DNA of 64,000 nt from Bradyrhizobium diazoefficiens (GTDB taxonomy: Bacteria > Pseudomonadota > Alphaproteobacteria > Rhizobiales > Xanthobacteraceae): assembly GCF_016616235.1 (NCBI RefSeq), contig NZ_CP067100.1:4027001-4091000 (forward strand), read 5' to 3'. Shown here one piece after another: positions 34,693 through 43,591 of this stretch. The position numbers and the translations under genes were made by a program. Positions within the stretch are counted from its first letter, which is position 1, and the number at the start of each line of letters is the position of its first letter. A model generated the notes under the pieces. It saw nothing but the letters and a program-made list of their open reading frames with translations, did not search any database and had not been told where the DNA came from.

Positions 34693-34862
34693 GCGCGCCG
34701 GACATTCACGACATTGCCGGCGAGATCGGAGACTTTGCCGACCTCTTGGTGATCCTTTTCTCCGCCGCTGATGCCGAGAACGCCACAGACGGAGCACGGC
34801 TTGTGGCGCTTGAGATCGGCGCAAGAGCCGACAAGATCAAAGAGGCCGTCAAGCCCGCCTAA
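34689..34862 (+). CDS. 57-residue helical hypothetical protein
   Basis: ATG 34689 gives MSAPDIHDIAGEIGDFADLL and continues VILFSAADAENATDGARLVA, then LEIGARADKIKEAVKPA. It is acidic, helical and soluble. Its ATG overlaps the TGA that would end the degraded acidic gene upstream by four bases, so both probably formed one operon. Two strong hairpins follow its stop. Function is not recognised. Confidence 0.55.
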   Translation: MSAPDIHDIAGEIGDFADLLVILFSAADAENATDGARLVALEIGARADKIKEAVKPA

Positions 34863-34870
34863 TTGACGAA

Positions 34871-34932
34871 GGCCCGCCATTCACGCTGGCGGGCCGTCAC
34901 AGCAAGGGCCGCTGCTCTGGAACAGCGGCCCT
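34871..34932 (+). terminator. two tandem hairpins after the small acidic operon
   Basis: GGCCCGCCA/TGGCGGGCC (34871-34895, 7-base loop) is followed by AGGGCCGCTG/CAGCGGCCCT (34905-34932, 8-base loop). The stems are perfect. There is no T-run, so they may work as a paired transcript-end structure rather than a standard terminator. From 34933 to 35161 I see no gene. Confidence 0.55.
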
Positions 34933-35161
34933 ACCGGGTTGCAATAGATCCGGATGAAAAGTGCCAGCCCCGGTAACTACAGGGTTCATCGTAAACGATG
35001 TTCCTGCACCAACATTTGTTGATCATGGGAACGACCCCGGGCGTCCCGGGGCTGGCTATGGACGCACCAGGGCCGCCCGACGCACCACCCCCGGTGGCAC
35101 GCCGGTGATATCGTCTGCCGACAGACTCGCACTGAATGTCTCAAATGATACGGAGCCTGGA

Positions 35162-35464
35162 TTAAATTTGGGACAGATGATCGGCTTTGTTCCTCGCCAG
35201 AATTGCAAGCCGCGAGTCACCCCGCGAGAAGCCGGGCCGAACATCAGCGCCGCGACTACCGCAGCTCTGATACACGAAGCGCGGCTCGATATCGGACAGC
35301 CGCATTTCGTCAGGCCAGCGATCGGCGCTCAGCGCGATGTGATGCCCGCAGTGGCAATAGACCAGGACACCGCGCACCCCCATCGCCCGCATCTCGCCGA
35401 ACGTGATCTTGAGCGGCCGGCCGTCGGCGTGCGTTGGCGTGTGGCGTCGGACAGAGCGAGGCAT
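35162..35464 (-). CDS. small hypothetical protein with a degenerate zinc-finger motif
   Basis: The frame from ATG 35464 gives 100 residues with VRGVLVYCHCGHHIALSADR, WPDEMRLSDIEPRFVYQSCG and SRGADVRP. I recall a widespread Bradyrhizobium/Rhodopseudomonas family of this form, normally with two cysteine pairs. Here the second pair is incomplete: FVYQSC in place of the expected FVCxxC. An ATG at 35392 is an alternative start. The C-terminal 25 residues look like run-on after the conserved part. Confidence 0.65.
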   Translation of the reverse strand: MPRSVRRHTPTHADGRPLKITFGEMRAMGVRGVLVYCHCGHHIALSADRWPDEMRLSDIEPRFVYQSCGSRGADVRPGFSRGDSRLAILARNKADHLSQI

Positions 35465-35569
35465 ACCGCGATCAAAGCGGCGCCTGGGCCTCTTCGCAAA
35501 TTATCGATTCCTAGCGTAGCCGAGCTGGCGCGGGCTATTGCCGGTCGTGGGTGTGGATAGACGCGGCGA

Positions 35570-35740
35570 TCAAGCTGCGTCCACCGTCGCTTCCCAGATT
35601 TCTTGTGCGGTCGTGCTTCGTGGCAAGGTTGCCGCCGCAGCCAACGTTTCAGGTGATGGGACACGCAATTCGCGAAGCACTGCTTGGGCGTCACCGCCGG
35701 CCGCAATGACGCGCTTCAGACGATCGGTCATCTCGCTCAT
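35570..35740 (-). CDS. 56-residue hypothetical protein
   Basis: ATG 35740 is preceded by GGAGG eight bases upstream, which favours this start over an ATG at 35776. The protein, MSEMTDRLKRVIAAGGDAQA, VLRELRVPSPETLAAAATLP, RSTTAQEIWEATVDAA, is helical and soluble. No family is recognised. It lies 95 bases from the tRNA-Lys gene on the same strand. Confidence 0.5.
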   Translation of the reverse strand: MSEMTDRLKRVIAAGGDAQAVLRELRVPSPETLAAAATLPRSTTAQEIWEATVDAA

Positions 35741-35834
35741 TGCTCTGCCTCCGCGAAGTGTGCACATTGTGTGCACGTCGTATTTTGGCGGAGGATTTGA
35801 CCAATCGAATTTAGGTGTAAGTCCCTGATTTGGT

Positions 35835-35910
35835 TGGTGAGCGCGCTGGGGCTCGAACCCAGGACCCCGTGATTAAAAGTCACGTGCTCTACCGGCTGAG
35901 CTACGCGCTC
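35835..35910 (-). tRNA. tRNA-Lys (anticodon TTT)
   Basis: On the minus strand the acceptor stem GAGCGCG/CGCGCTC, D-arm GCTC...GAGC, anticodon stem CGTGA/TCACG around loop CTTTTAA (anticodon TTT), and T-arm CTGGG-TTCGAGC-CCCAG are all perfect. The discriminator is A and CCA is encoded (35835-35837). It borders the accessory stretch of small genes, but no integrase or duplicated tRNA end is visible in this window. Confidence 0.95.
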
Positions 35911-36245
35911 CCATGGCCGCTGATGGCTTCGAAGAAATCGCCATCGTTGTCGGACATTCGAGAAGCATGTCTTGCCGCTGCGCTCAAACTTGCGTGGCGG
36001 GGAAAACCGGCTGTTTCCGGATCATGCTGTCGCTCGCGCTGTGTAGGGGGAGTGGCTGCGGAGGTCAATAGTGCGGATGGCTGCCGAAACTCGGGGTAGG
36101 GGCGGGGATTTGCTTGGGGTGTCCTGGGCTTAGGTCCGGATTTTCAACCCGATTGGTGGGCCGTCATCCACGCCGAAACTGCGACATTGGCTTCGGAGTG
36201 CGAAGGCTGGGTTATCACGTATGATGCCAGAGGCCTGCTGGAAGA

Positions 36246-36388
36246 GCTCGGCCTGCATGGTTCGAGACGCCCGCTTTGGCGGGCTCCTCACCATGAGGGT
36301 CTGATACGTTGCCGCAAGACCTCCCCGCCATCGCCTGACAGCCCGTTCATGGAGAGGGCCCGCCGTCGGCGGGCGTTTCGAAGGATGC
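36246..36388. repeat. palindromic intergenic repeat, family B
   Basis: Third copy of the family at 7551 and 14786, with GCATGGTTCGAGACGC, CTCACCATGAGGG and GTTTCGAAGGATG, and two inner hairpins, CCCGC TTTG GCGGG and CCCGCCG TC GGCGGG. It occupies part of the 498-base gap between tRNA-Lys and ndvB (35911-36408). The rest of the gap holds no gene. Confidence 0.7.
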
Positions 36389-36408
36389 GCGGGCGCGGGC
36401 AATCGCCG

Positions 36409-39075
36409 TCAGTTCGCCTCCCGCCGCACCTCGCTCGGCACGGGTTGCGGCGAACCGGGCGCTGGCAGCGCGACGGGGCGGAGGCCAATCAGCTCGGCGG
36501 TGCGGATCGCGCTGTCGCGCCAGAACTGGAACGAGTTGATCCGGCTGAGCTCGAGGATGGCGATCGCGACGGCCGCCAGGAACGGCAGGCTTTGCAGCAC
36601 CAGCACGCCGGCGAAGATGTAGATCTCGGTGATCTGCCGAAAACTGTTGGAGGCGACCAGGACGCCGGCGCCGATCAGCAGCAGGATGCCGATCACGGCC
36701 TCCCAGAACGCCTGGAACTCGATCGACATCCGCGAGAGTCCGCCCTTGGAGGTGCGCGCGAACGCGATGTGCTCGGTGATGAGGCCCTGCGCCACCGCGC
36801 GCGACACGGTCCATTGCACGCTCATCGCCGCGATCATGGCGCCCAGCATCTGGCCCGGCTTGATCGCGACGCGGGCGCGGTACATCGACAGGAAGTGCAC
36901 CAGCGAGACGATGAAGGCGCCGATGATCGGCAGCGTCAAGATCTTGTCGGGGATGGCGATGTCGGCGAAGGCGACGATCGGCACCCAGACGAGGTTGAGC
37001 AACGCCACGACCACGCCGAGACTTTCGGCGCCCAGCCAGTTCAGCCAGCCGAGACCGTATTCGCGCTTCTGGTCCGGCGTCAGTCGGCTCTTGCCGGGCA
37101 GGAAGTGGCGCCAGTGCTTCTTGACGATCTGGAGGCCGCCATAGGCCCAGCGGTGACGCTGCTTCTTGAAGGCCTCATACGTGTCCGGGAGCAGGCCGCG
37201 GCCGTAGCGGTGATTGGTGTAATGCGAGACCCAGCCGAGCTCCTGGATGGCAAGGCCGAGATCGGAGTCCTCGCAGATCGTGTCGCTCGACCAGCCGCCG
37301 GCCATGTCCATCGCGGCGCGGCGGATCAGGCACATCGTGCCGTGCACGATGACGGCGTTGACCTCGTTGCGCTGGACCATGCCGATGTCAAAGAAGCCGG
37401 CATATTCGCCGTTCATGATGTAGTGCATGATCGACAGGTCGCCGTCGCGATGCTCCTGCGGCGCCTGCACGAGGCCGACGCGCGGGTCGGCGAACGCCGG
37501 CACCAGGTCCTTGAGCCAGTCGGGATCGACGACATAGTCGGCATCGATGATGCCGATGATCTCGGCATCGGCGGCGGTGCGGTCCATGGCGATCCGAAGC
37601 GCGCCGGCCTTGAAACCCTGCACCTTCTCGGCGTTGATGAACTTGAAGCGCTCGCCGAGCGCGCGGCAATGGTCCTGGATCGGCTGCCAGAAGGCGGGAT
37701 CGGGCGTGTTGTTGATGATGACCACGCATTCGTAGTTCGGATAGTTCAGCCGCGACAGCGCATCGAGCGTCTGCTTCAGCATCTCGACCGGCTCGAAATA
37801 AGCGGGAATGTGGATCGAGACTTTTGGAAAGTAATTCTCGGGCACATTCTCGACCGGCTTGCTCTTGGCGAGCAGCCGCTGCGGCAGCCGGCCGAACGCC
37901 ACCGCCGCGATCTCGTCGATGCGCGCCATCGCAATGAGAACAAGAGGAACAAGAAGGATCATGCCGAGCGTCAGCGCGAAGGCCGAGCCGAAGATGAAAT
38001 AGTGGTTGTTCCAGAAGGCGAACACGGTGGCGGCCCAGGCACCGACGCCGTTCGCGGTCGCCGATAGCAGGAACGCCTGCCTTGCGGTCGGTTTTTCCAG
38101 CCGCAGGATCGGCAGCGACAGGAGGATGCCGACCAGCAGCGCGATGCCCATCAGCTTCCAATAGTCGGGATTCTCCACCGGGCCGGTCCAGGCGAATTTC
38201 GGCTCGCGGCTGGCGTTGAGGATGCCCCAATACGGACCGACGCCGCCTTCGAAGAACTTCCAGGGCTGATCGATGGCTTCGACGATGTTGTATTCCATGC
38301 CGATGGCTTCGGCGCGGCTGACGAAATTGCGCAGCGTCAGGGCCTGCTGGAACGGACCCGGATCGGCGTTGCGCAAATTGTAGCCCTGGCTCGGCCAGCC
38401 GAACTCGGCGATCACGATGCGCTTGCCGGGGAACAGGTTGCGCAAGAGGTTATAGCGGTCGACGGCTTGATCGACGGCCTGGTCCGAGCGGAAGTTTTCC
38501 CAATAGGGCAGCACGTGGGCGGCGATGAAGTCGACATTGGAGGCAAGGTCGGGATTGTCGCGCCAGATGTTCCAGATCTCGCCTGTCGTGACGGGCACGC
38601 GGACCGCGCCCTTCACCTTCTTGATCATGTCGATGAGGTCTTCGACCTTCTGCTCGCCGCGGTAGATCACCTCGTTGCCGACCACGACGCCGACGACGTT
38701 GCTGTTCTTGCGGGCGAGCTCGATGGCGGCCTTGATCTCGCGCTCGTTGCGATCCTTGTCCTTGTCGATCCAGGCGCCGACGGTGACCTTGAGGCCGAAC
38801 TCGGCCGCGATCGGCGGCACCAGTTCCACGCCGCCGGTGGACGAATAGAGGCGGATCGCGCGCGTCATGGTCGACAGCGTCTTCAGGTCGGCGCGGATTT
38901 TCTCGACCGTCGGGACGTTGTCGATATCGGGATGGGCCGAGCCTTCGAACGGCGCGTAGGAGACGCTGGGCAGCAGGCCCTTGAAATCAGGCGCGGGCTC
39001 CCTGTCGCGCAAGACTCCCCACAGCCCTGCGTGAAGCGCGGACACAAGCAACAGAACGGCGGCGACAACGCGCAT
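36409..39075 (-). CDS. ndvB: cyclic beta-(1,3)-glucan synthase, GH17-GT2 fusion
   Basis: Family knowledge assigns NdvB of Bradyrhizobium to synthesis of the beta-(1,3) backbone of cyclic periplasmic glucans. This 888-residue protein starts with a GH17-like domain: acid/base Glu in VVVGNEVIYRG (about residue 133) and nucleophile Glu in IAEFGWPS (about 222). After membrane helices a GT2 domain has PKVSIHIPAYFEP, the DxD motif IDADYVVDPDW (about 510) and QRHRWAYGG (about 640), and further helices follow. The GT2 should polymerise UDP-glucose at the membrane and the GH17 part may transglycosylate or cyclise. It is divergent from ndvC with the small accessory gene between them. Confidence 0.88.
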   Translation of the reverse strand: MRVVAAVLLLVSALHAGLWGVLRDREPAPDFKGLLPSVSYAPFEGSAHPDIDNVPTVEKIRADLKTLSTMTRAIRLYSSTGGVELVPPIAAEFGLKVTVGAWIDKDKDRNEREIKAAIELARKNSNVVGVVVGNEVIYRGEQKVEDLIDMIKKVKGAVRVPVTTGEIWNIWRDNPDLASNVDFIAAHVLPYWENFRSDQAVDQAVDRYNLLRNLFPGKRIVIAEFGWPSQGYNLRNADPGPFQQALTLRNFVSRAEAIGMEYNIVEAIDQPWKFFEGGVGPYWGILNASREPKFAWTGPVENPDYWKLMGIALLVGILLSLPILRLEKPTARQAFLLSATANGVGAWAATVFAFWNNHYFIFGSAFALTLGMILLVPLVLIAMARIDEIAAVAFGRLPQRLLAKSKPVENVPENYFPKVSIHIPAYFEPVEMLKQTLDALSRLNYPNYECVVIINNTPDPAFWQPIQDHCRALGERFKFINAEKVQGFKAGALRIAMDRTAADAEIIGIIDADYVVDPDWLKDLVPAFADPRVGLVQAPQEHRDGDLSIMHYIMNGEYAGFFDIGMVQRNEVNAVIVHGTMCLIRRAAMDMAGGWSSDTICEDSDLGLAIQELGWVSHYTNHRYGRGLLPDTYEAFKKQRHRWAYGGLQIVKKHWRHFLPGKSRLTPDQKREYGLGWLNWLGAESLGVVVALLNLVWVPIVAFADIAIPDKILTLPIIGAFIVSLVHFLSMYRARVAIKPGQMLGAMIAAMSVQWTVSRAVAQGLITEHIAFARTSKGGLSRMSIEFQAFWEAVIGILLLIGAGVLVASNSFRQITEIYIFAGVLVLQSLPFLAAVAIAILELSRINSFQFWRDSAIRTAELIGLRPVALPAPGSPQPVPSEVRREAN

Positions 39076-39291
39076 CGCGGCTAAACCATGAGGGGCTGAG
39101 GTGGCAGGGAAGCGGATCCGACCCCGAGATCCGACCGAGTCCGCGGCAAAGGGAGCATATCTCTGCAGCGCGGTTTCACAACTGTCATGGGCTCATGTCC
39201 TTATCAGGGCATGGGCTTTTTCGGAATGCGTGGCAGTGCCAACCGCCTCTATGGTCGATCGTTCCTGAACGGCGGCTGAAGGTGCCTGCGA

Positions 39292-39891
39292 CTATTTCTG
39301 CGGCGCCGGTGTCGGACTTGCCGCAGGCGAGGGGCTGGCCGCGGGCTGGGCGGCCGGCGCATTGCCCGATGTCGGCGCCGCCGGCTGGGAGGCGCTGGCT
39401 GCCGCCTGCTGCGGCTGCGAGGCCGGGTTGATCCAGCAGGCGTGCACGCGGCTGTCCAGGGTCTCGGCAACCTTGGGATCGATCTGGCCGCCGAACCGGG
39501 TCAGGCAGCGGAAGGCGGCCTGGATGTGACCGCCGGGGCAGCCGAAGCGATCGTAGAGGTCGAGATGGCGGAACGCGGTATCGAGGTCATCGCGCCACAT
39601 CAGCCGCACCACGCGGCGGCCGAGCCAGACGCATTCGGGGTTGCCGGCCGGGCCGTTGATGACCTGGGCGGCTTCGGCGAACTCGTCGGTGCGGCGCTGG
39701 TTCTGGGCGGCGTCCTTGGCGGCGGCGTCGGCGGGCTGGGCGGCGGCCTTGCCCTGGTCGGCGGGGGTGGGCGTGCCGCTCTGGGCGAATGCGCCACCGA
39801 CACCGACGATCGCGACCAGGGAGGAGACGGCCAAGGTGGCGGCGAACTGCCGCAGGACCGCATTTCGTGACTGACGCACCCGTTGCCGCAT
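39292..39891 (-). CDS. periplasmic glucan-biosynthesis accessory protein (ndvD-like position)
   Basis: This 199-residue protein has a signal peptide (LAVSSLVAIVGVGGAFAQSG), a central domain with three cysteines (NPECVW, DRFGCPGG, AAFRCLTRFG; a fourth in HACWINP) and a Pro/Ala-rich tail. It lies between ndvB and ndvC. I recall proteins at this place in Bradyrhizobium being annotated as beta-1,3/beta-1,6-glucan biosynthesis proteins, and ndvD as the third gene of the pathway. Whether this gene is ndvD itself is inference from position. Confidence 0.7.
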   Translation of the reverse strand: MRQRVRQSRNAVLRQFAATLAVSSLVAIVGVGGAFAQSGTPTPADQGKAAAQPADAAAKDAAQNQRRTDEFAEAAQVINGPAGNPECVWLGRRVVRLMWRDDLDTAFRHLDLYDRFGCPGGHIQAAFRCLTRFGGQIDPKVAETLDSRVHACWINPASQPQQAAASASQPAAPTSGNAPAAQPAASPSPAASPTPAPQK

Positions 39892-40122
39892 GAATTCCCC
39901 AATTGCTCCGCTGACCGCCCGCGTCAGGATCCCGCGGACGCGCCGGTGATGGCGTCCAAATGGGTCTCCAATGCGGCGGAAAACTCCCGCCGAGTCCCAT
40001 GACCTGTATTTGGAATTTTGTCCAGCAAAGTCACGATCCTAGGCCTCTGTCGAACGGCCGCAGGCAAATTCCTCGGGGAGGGACGGATCGTTCCCGTCGT
40101 CACCCCTTGGCAGATGGCGTGG

Positions 40123-41778
40123 ATGCAGGTAATCGACGGCCCTTCGCGGAGGACGGAACCAATTTCTCTTCGTACGCCACTGGCGCTTCTGCTCGTCTCA
40201 CTGGGAGTGATTGCTGCCGTGTGGTGGTGGCTGGCCACGCCAATCACGCTCGCGCGCGCCCCGATCGATCCCGCCGAGAAGGTTCAATGCGTCTCCTATG
40301 CACCGTTCCGCGGCGAGCAGTCGCCGCTGAACGCGTGGACCCATATCGAGGCCGACCAGATCGAGCAGGACCTGCGCCAGCTCAAGGAGATCACCGACTG
40401 CGTCCGCACCTATTCGATGGAGAACGGGCTCGACCAGGTGCCGGCGGTCGCGGCCAAGGTCGGCGGGCTGAAGGTGCTCCAGGGCATCTGGCTGTCCAGC
40501 AACCGGACCAAGAACTTCGAGCAGGCGGCACTCGCCGTCCGCCTCACCAAGCAATTCCCTGAGGTCATCACCGCGGTCATCGTCGGCAACGAGGTGCTGC
40601 TGCGCGGCGAGATGACGACGGCGGATCTCGTCGCCATCATCCGTTCGGTGAAGGCGCAGGTCAGCGTGCCCGTCACCTATGCCGACGTCTGGGAGTTCTG
40701 GCTCAGGAATCGCGAGGTCTATGACGCCGTCGATTTCGTCACGATCCACATCCTGCCCTATTGGGAGGATTTTCCGGTGAAGGCGAAATTTGCAGCGTCC
40801 CATGTCGAGGCGATCCGCGAGCGCATGGCGGTGGCGTTTCCGGGCAAGGAAATCCTGATCGGCGAGACCGGCTGGCCGAGCGAAGGCCGCATGCGCGACG
40901 GCGCGCTGCCCTCGCGCACCAACCAGGCGCGCGTCGTCTCGGAAATCCTCAGCCTGGCGAAGGCGCAAAAATTCCGCGTCAATCTGATCGAGTCCTACGA
41001 CCAGCCGTGGAAGCGCAGGCTGGAAGGTACTGTCGGCGGCTATTGGGGTCTCTATGACTCGGTGCGGAGGAACCTGAAATATCCGCCGGGCGCGCCGATC
41101 AGCAATTTCCCGTACTGGAAATGGTACATGGGCGCCGGCATGGGCCTGTGCGTGCTGGTGTTCGCCGTTGCCGGCCTGACGCTGCGGCGGCGGCCCTGGA
41201 CGCCGCGCGTCACGGCCTGGCTTGGCGTTGCCATCTCGGCGACGTCGGCGGGCATCCTGCTCGGGATCGGCGCCGACAAGATGTACTATGAGAGCTACGG
41301 CATCGGCGGCTGGCTGCTCTGGGGCACGCTGCTGCTCGCCGGCATCCTGTCGCCGATCTTCTGCGCGCAGGCGATGGTGATCGGCCGGAGCTTGCCGACC
41401 TTCCTCGATCTGCTCGGTCCGCGCGAGGGGCGGAAATGGTCGAAGTTGACGGCGGTGCTCGGCCTCACTCTGGCGGTGACCGCGGTGATCGCGGCGCAGA
41501 CCGCGCTCGGCTTCGTGTTCGACCCGCGCTACAAGGATTTCCCCTACGCCGCGTTGACGATGGCAGTGGTGCCGTTCGCGCTGCTGATGCTGAACCGGCC
41601 GCAGATCGGCCAGCGTCCGATTGCGGAAGCCGTGTTCGCGGGCGTGCTCGCGCTGTCGGCGGTCTTCGTGCTGTTCAACGAGGGCCGCGACAACTGGCAG
41701 TCGCTGTGGACCTGCGCGATCTATCTGTTGTTCGCGCTCACGCTGTGGCGGGCGCGGGCCGAGCAAATCCAAGAATGA
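40123..41778 (+). CDS. ndvC: beta-(1,6)-glucan synthase, GH17-like
   Basis: NdvC is held to add the beta-(1,6) linkages of Bradyrhizobium cyclic glucans. After one N-terminal membrane anchor (LALLLVSLGVIAAVWWWLA), a GH17-like domain carries VIVGNEVLLRGE (about residue 155) and LIGETGWPSEG (about 247), the two catalytic glutamates. About six membrane helices follow. It resembles the N-terminal domain of NdvB, so the two arose from one module. Start choice: ATG 40123 (MQVIDGPSRR); ATG 40114 and TTG 40018 are alternatives, none with a clear ribosome-binding site. It overlaps the next gene, on the other strand, by 41 bases. Confidence 0.88.
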   Translation: MQVIDGPSRRTEPISLRTPLALLLVSLGVIAAVWWWLATPITLARAPIDPAEKVQCVSYAPFRGEQSPLNAWTHIEADQIEQDLRQLKEITDCVRTYSMENGLDQVPAVAAKVGGLKVLQGIWLSSNRTKNFEQAALAVRLTKQFPEVITAVIVGNEVLLRGEMTTADLVAIIRSVKAQVSVPVTYADVWEFWLRNREVYDAVDFVTIHILPYWEDFPVKAKFAASHVEAIRERMAVAFPGKEILIGETGWPSEGRMRDGALPSRTNQARVVSEILSLAKAQKFRVNLIESYDQPWKRRLEGTVGGYWGLYDSVRRNLKYPPGAPISNFPYWKWYMGAGMGLCVLVFAVAGLTLRRRPWTPRVTAWLGVAISATSAGILLGIGADKMYYESYGIGGWLLWGTLLLAGILSPIFCAQAMVIGRSLPTFLDLLGPREGRKWSKLTAVLGLTLAVTAVIAAQTALGFVFDPRYKDFPYAALTMAVVPFALLMLNRPQIGQRPIAEAVFAGVLALSAVFVLFNEGRDNWQSLWTCAIYLLFALTLWRARAEQIQE

Positions 41779-42118
41779 GCAGGCCGATCGCAAGGCCCGA
41801 CAGCACGACATTGTAGAGCACGATGCCAAGGCCCGCGGCGATGATGCCGACGGTGAGCAGCACGATCGACGGCCGCATCAGGTTCAGCGTCGCCACCACC
41901 AGCGCGACGATCCCGAATACCGAATTCTTGAACAGCACGGTCGCGACCGAGCGCGCCTTGCAGATCAGCGTCTGCAGGCCGGCGTCGCAGGCGAGCGCGA
42001 CGCTCGAGAGCTCGATCCCGAGATAGCGCAGATAGAGCGCATAGCCGACCGAGGCGAAGCCGACGACGAGCAGGAACTGCACCTGGTAGGGCGTGAGGCG
42101 GAAGGGCTTTTTTGTCAT
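41738..42118 (-). CDS. small multi-pass membrane protein
   Basis: This 126-residue protein has three to four hydrophobic helices (VQFLLVVGFASVGYALYLRY, NSVFGIVALVVATLNLM, IVLLTVGIIAAGLGIVLY, VVLSGLAIGLLILGF) and a basic N-terminus. Two cysteines in ALACDAGLQTLICKA may be paired. It converges with ndvC and overlaps its 3' end by 41 bases. A link with glucan export is possible from position only. I do not recognise the family. Confidence 0.75.
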   Translation of the reverse strand: MTKKPFRLTPYQVQFLLVVGFASVGYALYLRYLGIELSSVALACDAGLQTLICKARSVATVLFKNSVFGIVALVVATLNLMRPSIVLLTVGIIAAGLGIVLYNVVLSGLAIGLLILGFARPAPATA

Positions 42119-42312
42119 GGGGGCAATATGATCGGGAAGACGGCAGAGGGCAACGGGGAATCCTGCTGTAACCTTCGTCGGAGCGGGTTTAGGTAGTTTT
42201 CCGCGGTGCTATTTTTGGTTGTTAGTCCGGATCAAGTTATGCGCCGGCCAACCGGCACGATCGAGGCTGACTGCAAGCGGATATCTGCCATTCTTGAGAC
42301 CGTTGGAGCTCG

Positions 42313-42342
42313 TTATATCGGCGTTATATCGTACTTATATCG
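42313..42342. promoter_or_regulatory. three TTATATCG repeats at 11-bp spacing
   Basis: TTATATCG occurs at 42313, 42324 and 42335, each exactly 11 bases after the last, about one helical turn. The set lies 56 bases upstream of the acyltransferase start in AT-rich DNA. Phased direct repeats suggest cooperative binding of a regulator on one face of the helix. Confidence 0.55.
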
Positions 42343-42397
42343 TCATGGGGTTACAGCCGATATTGCCGCGGTTTCGCTCTTTTGATTGGTATTGCTA

Positions 42398-43462
42398 GTG
42401 ACAAGTAACAAATATTGTCCGCAGCTCGACGGCATTCGCACGTTTTGCATCATCTTTACGGTGTTGAACCATATCCCAGCCGCTGGCAGGCCATGGTTCG
42501 TCGACGGCACCGTTGGGGTGGACGCCTTCTTTCCATTGAGTGGCTGGCTGATAACCTGGCTCCTTCTTGAGGAGCGAAGAAAAGGACGGATAGATCTGAG
42601 AGCCTTTTATCTGCGAAGGATCTTCAGAATCGTGCCGCTTTATTATCTGACTATCGGTATTTACACCGGCGCGGCAGTTGCCGTGTACTTCCTGACGGCG
42701 AATTCTGCGAAGCTCGACGAGCTTCGAACTGCAGCGCTCTACCTTGTCACCTTCAATTCCGAGTACCGTCCCGACAATGCCGGCGTCATCTTCGGACACG
42801 CCTGGACACTGGGCATAGAGGAAAAATTCTACGTCATTTGGCCGCTGATGCTGTTCTTGGCTGCACGGTTCACCGGGGTTGCCGTGGTCGGCGCGTTCAT
42901 TGTGATTGGCGCGCTGTTCGGTTTGTTCGGAACGAATGACTATCTCATTCGGGGCTATTTTGGCCTAAGTGTAGGGGCTGGGATGGCGATCTGGCTCAAT
43001 AGCTCGCCATACGCGACCGTTTTCAGGAATATCCCGATCGGCTGGATATCACTCGGAATGACGGTGGTGATGTACGGGGGGCTCATCATGGCGCCGAGCG
43101 TATATTGGCACTTGGGGCTTTCGGCCAGTGTCTCGCTTCTGATTGTGAGCGTCTGGTTTGACCGAGAGCAAGGACTAGCTCGCTTTCTAGCGCTTCCTCC
43201 TCTGGTTTGGCTCGGGACGCTGACCTACGCGATCTATCTTTTGCAGACATTGGCCAGCAATCTTGTTCAAGGCGTGCTGCAGAAGCTCCACGTCGACGCT
43301 ACTTTTCTGACTATCTTTTTGGCCGATTATGCCGTCTCGGTGGCCTTGGCTTGGCTGGCCCACGTGGCAATTGAGCAACCTGCAATCAGCATTGGCCGCC
43401 GGCTTGCCACCAGGCGAAAGGTTGAGCAGTCAGCCTTGATTCCAGCTCGCCCGGAAGTCTGA
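42398..43462 (+). CDS. OafA-type membrane acyltransferase, compositionally distinct
   Basis: The GTG at 42398 (MTSNKYCPQLDGIRTF) gives 354 residues; TTG 42386 would add four. The acyltransferase-3 signature LDGIRTFCIIFTVLNH at the N-terminus includes the catalytic-type histidine, and GVDAFFPLSGWLI and a segment with FGHAWTLGIEEKFYVIWPL follow. About ten hydrophobic helices are visible. Such enzymes O-acylate polysaccharides or lipids. Codon use and AT-richness differ from the neighbours, which suggests recent transfer. Proximity to ndvBC hints at modification of cyclic glucans, but this is speculative. Confidence 0.88.
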   Translation: MTSNKYCPQLDGIRTFCIIFTVLNHIPAAGRPWFVDGTVGVDAFFPLSGWLITWLLLEERRKGRIDLRAFYLRRIFRIVPLYYLTIGIYTGAAVAVYFLTANSAKLDELRTAALYLVTFNSEYRPDNAGVIFGHAWTLGIEEKFYVIWPLMLFLAARFTGVAVVGAFIVIGALFGLFGTNDYLIRGYFGLSVGAGMAIWLNSSPYATVFRNIPIGWISLGMTVVMYGGLIMAPSVYWHLGLSASVSLLIVSVWFDREQGLARFLALPPLVWLGTLTYAIYLLQTLASNLVQGVLQKLHVDATFLTIFLADYAVSVALAWLAHVAIEQPAISIGRRLATRRKVEQSALIPARPEV

Positions 43463-43591
43463 ATTCGCTCGTCCTGCGTGGTTTCGCCTGTCGGCTTGCT
43501 TCATCGCATTTAGAGGCCCGGATCTTGCAAATGAGCGCTACGGCTTGCGGGAGAGGCTAGACAGCCTGCAACTGGCCGCAGCTATCGAACG

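Noticed and set aside
34961..35560. A 199-codon plus-strand frame before tRNA-Lys
   Set aside because: Its second half is antisense to the zinc-finger-like gene, and its first half has no conserved feature that I recognise.
36130..36402. A 90-codon minus-strand frame
   Set aside because: It translates the palindromic repeat; repeats of this family yield such frames wherever they occur.
36187..38067. A 626-codon frame antisense to ndvB
   Set aside because: Starts in the family B repeat and mirrors the GT2 domain; no domain of its own.
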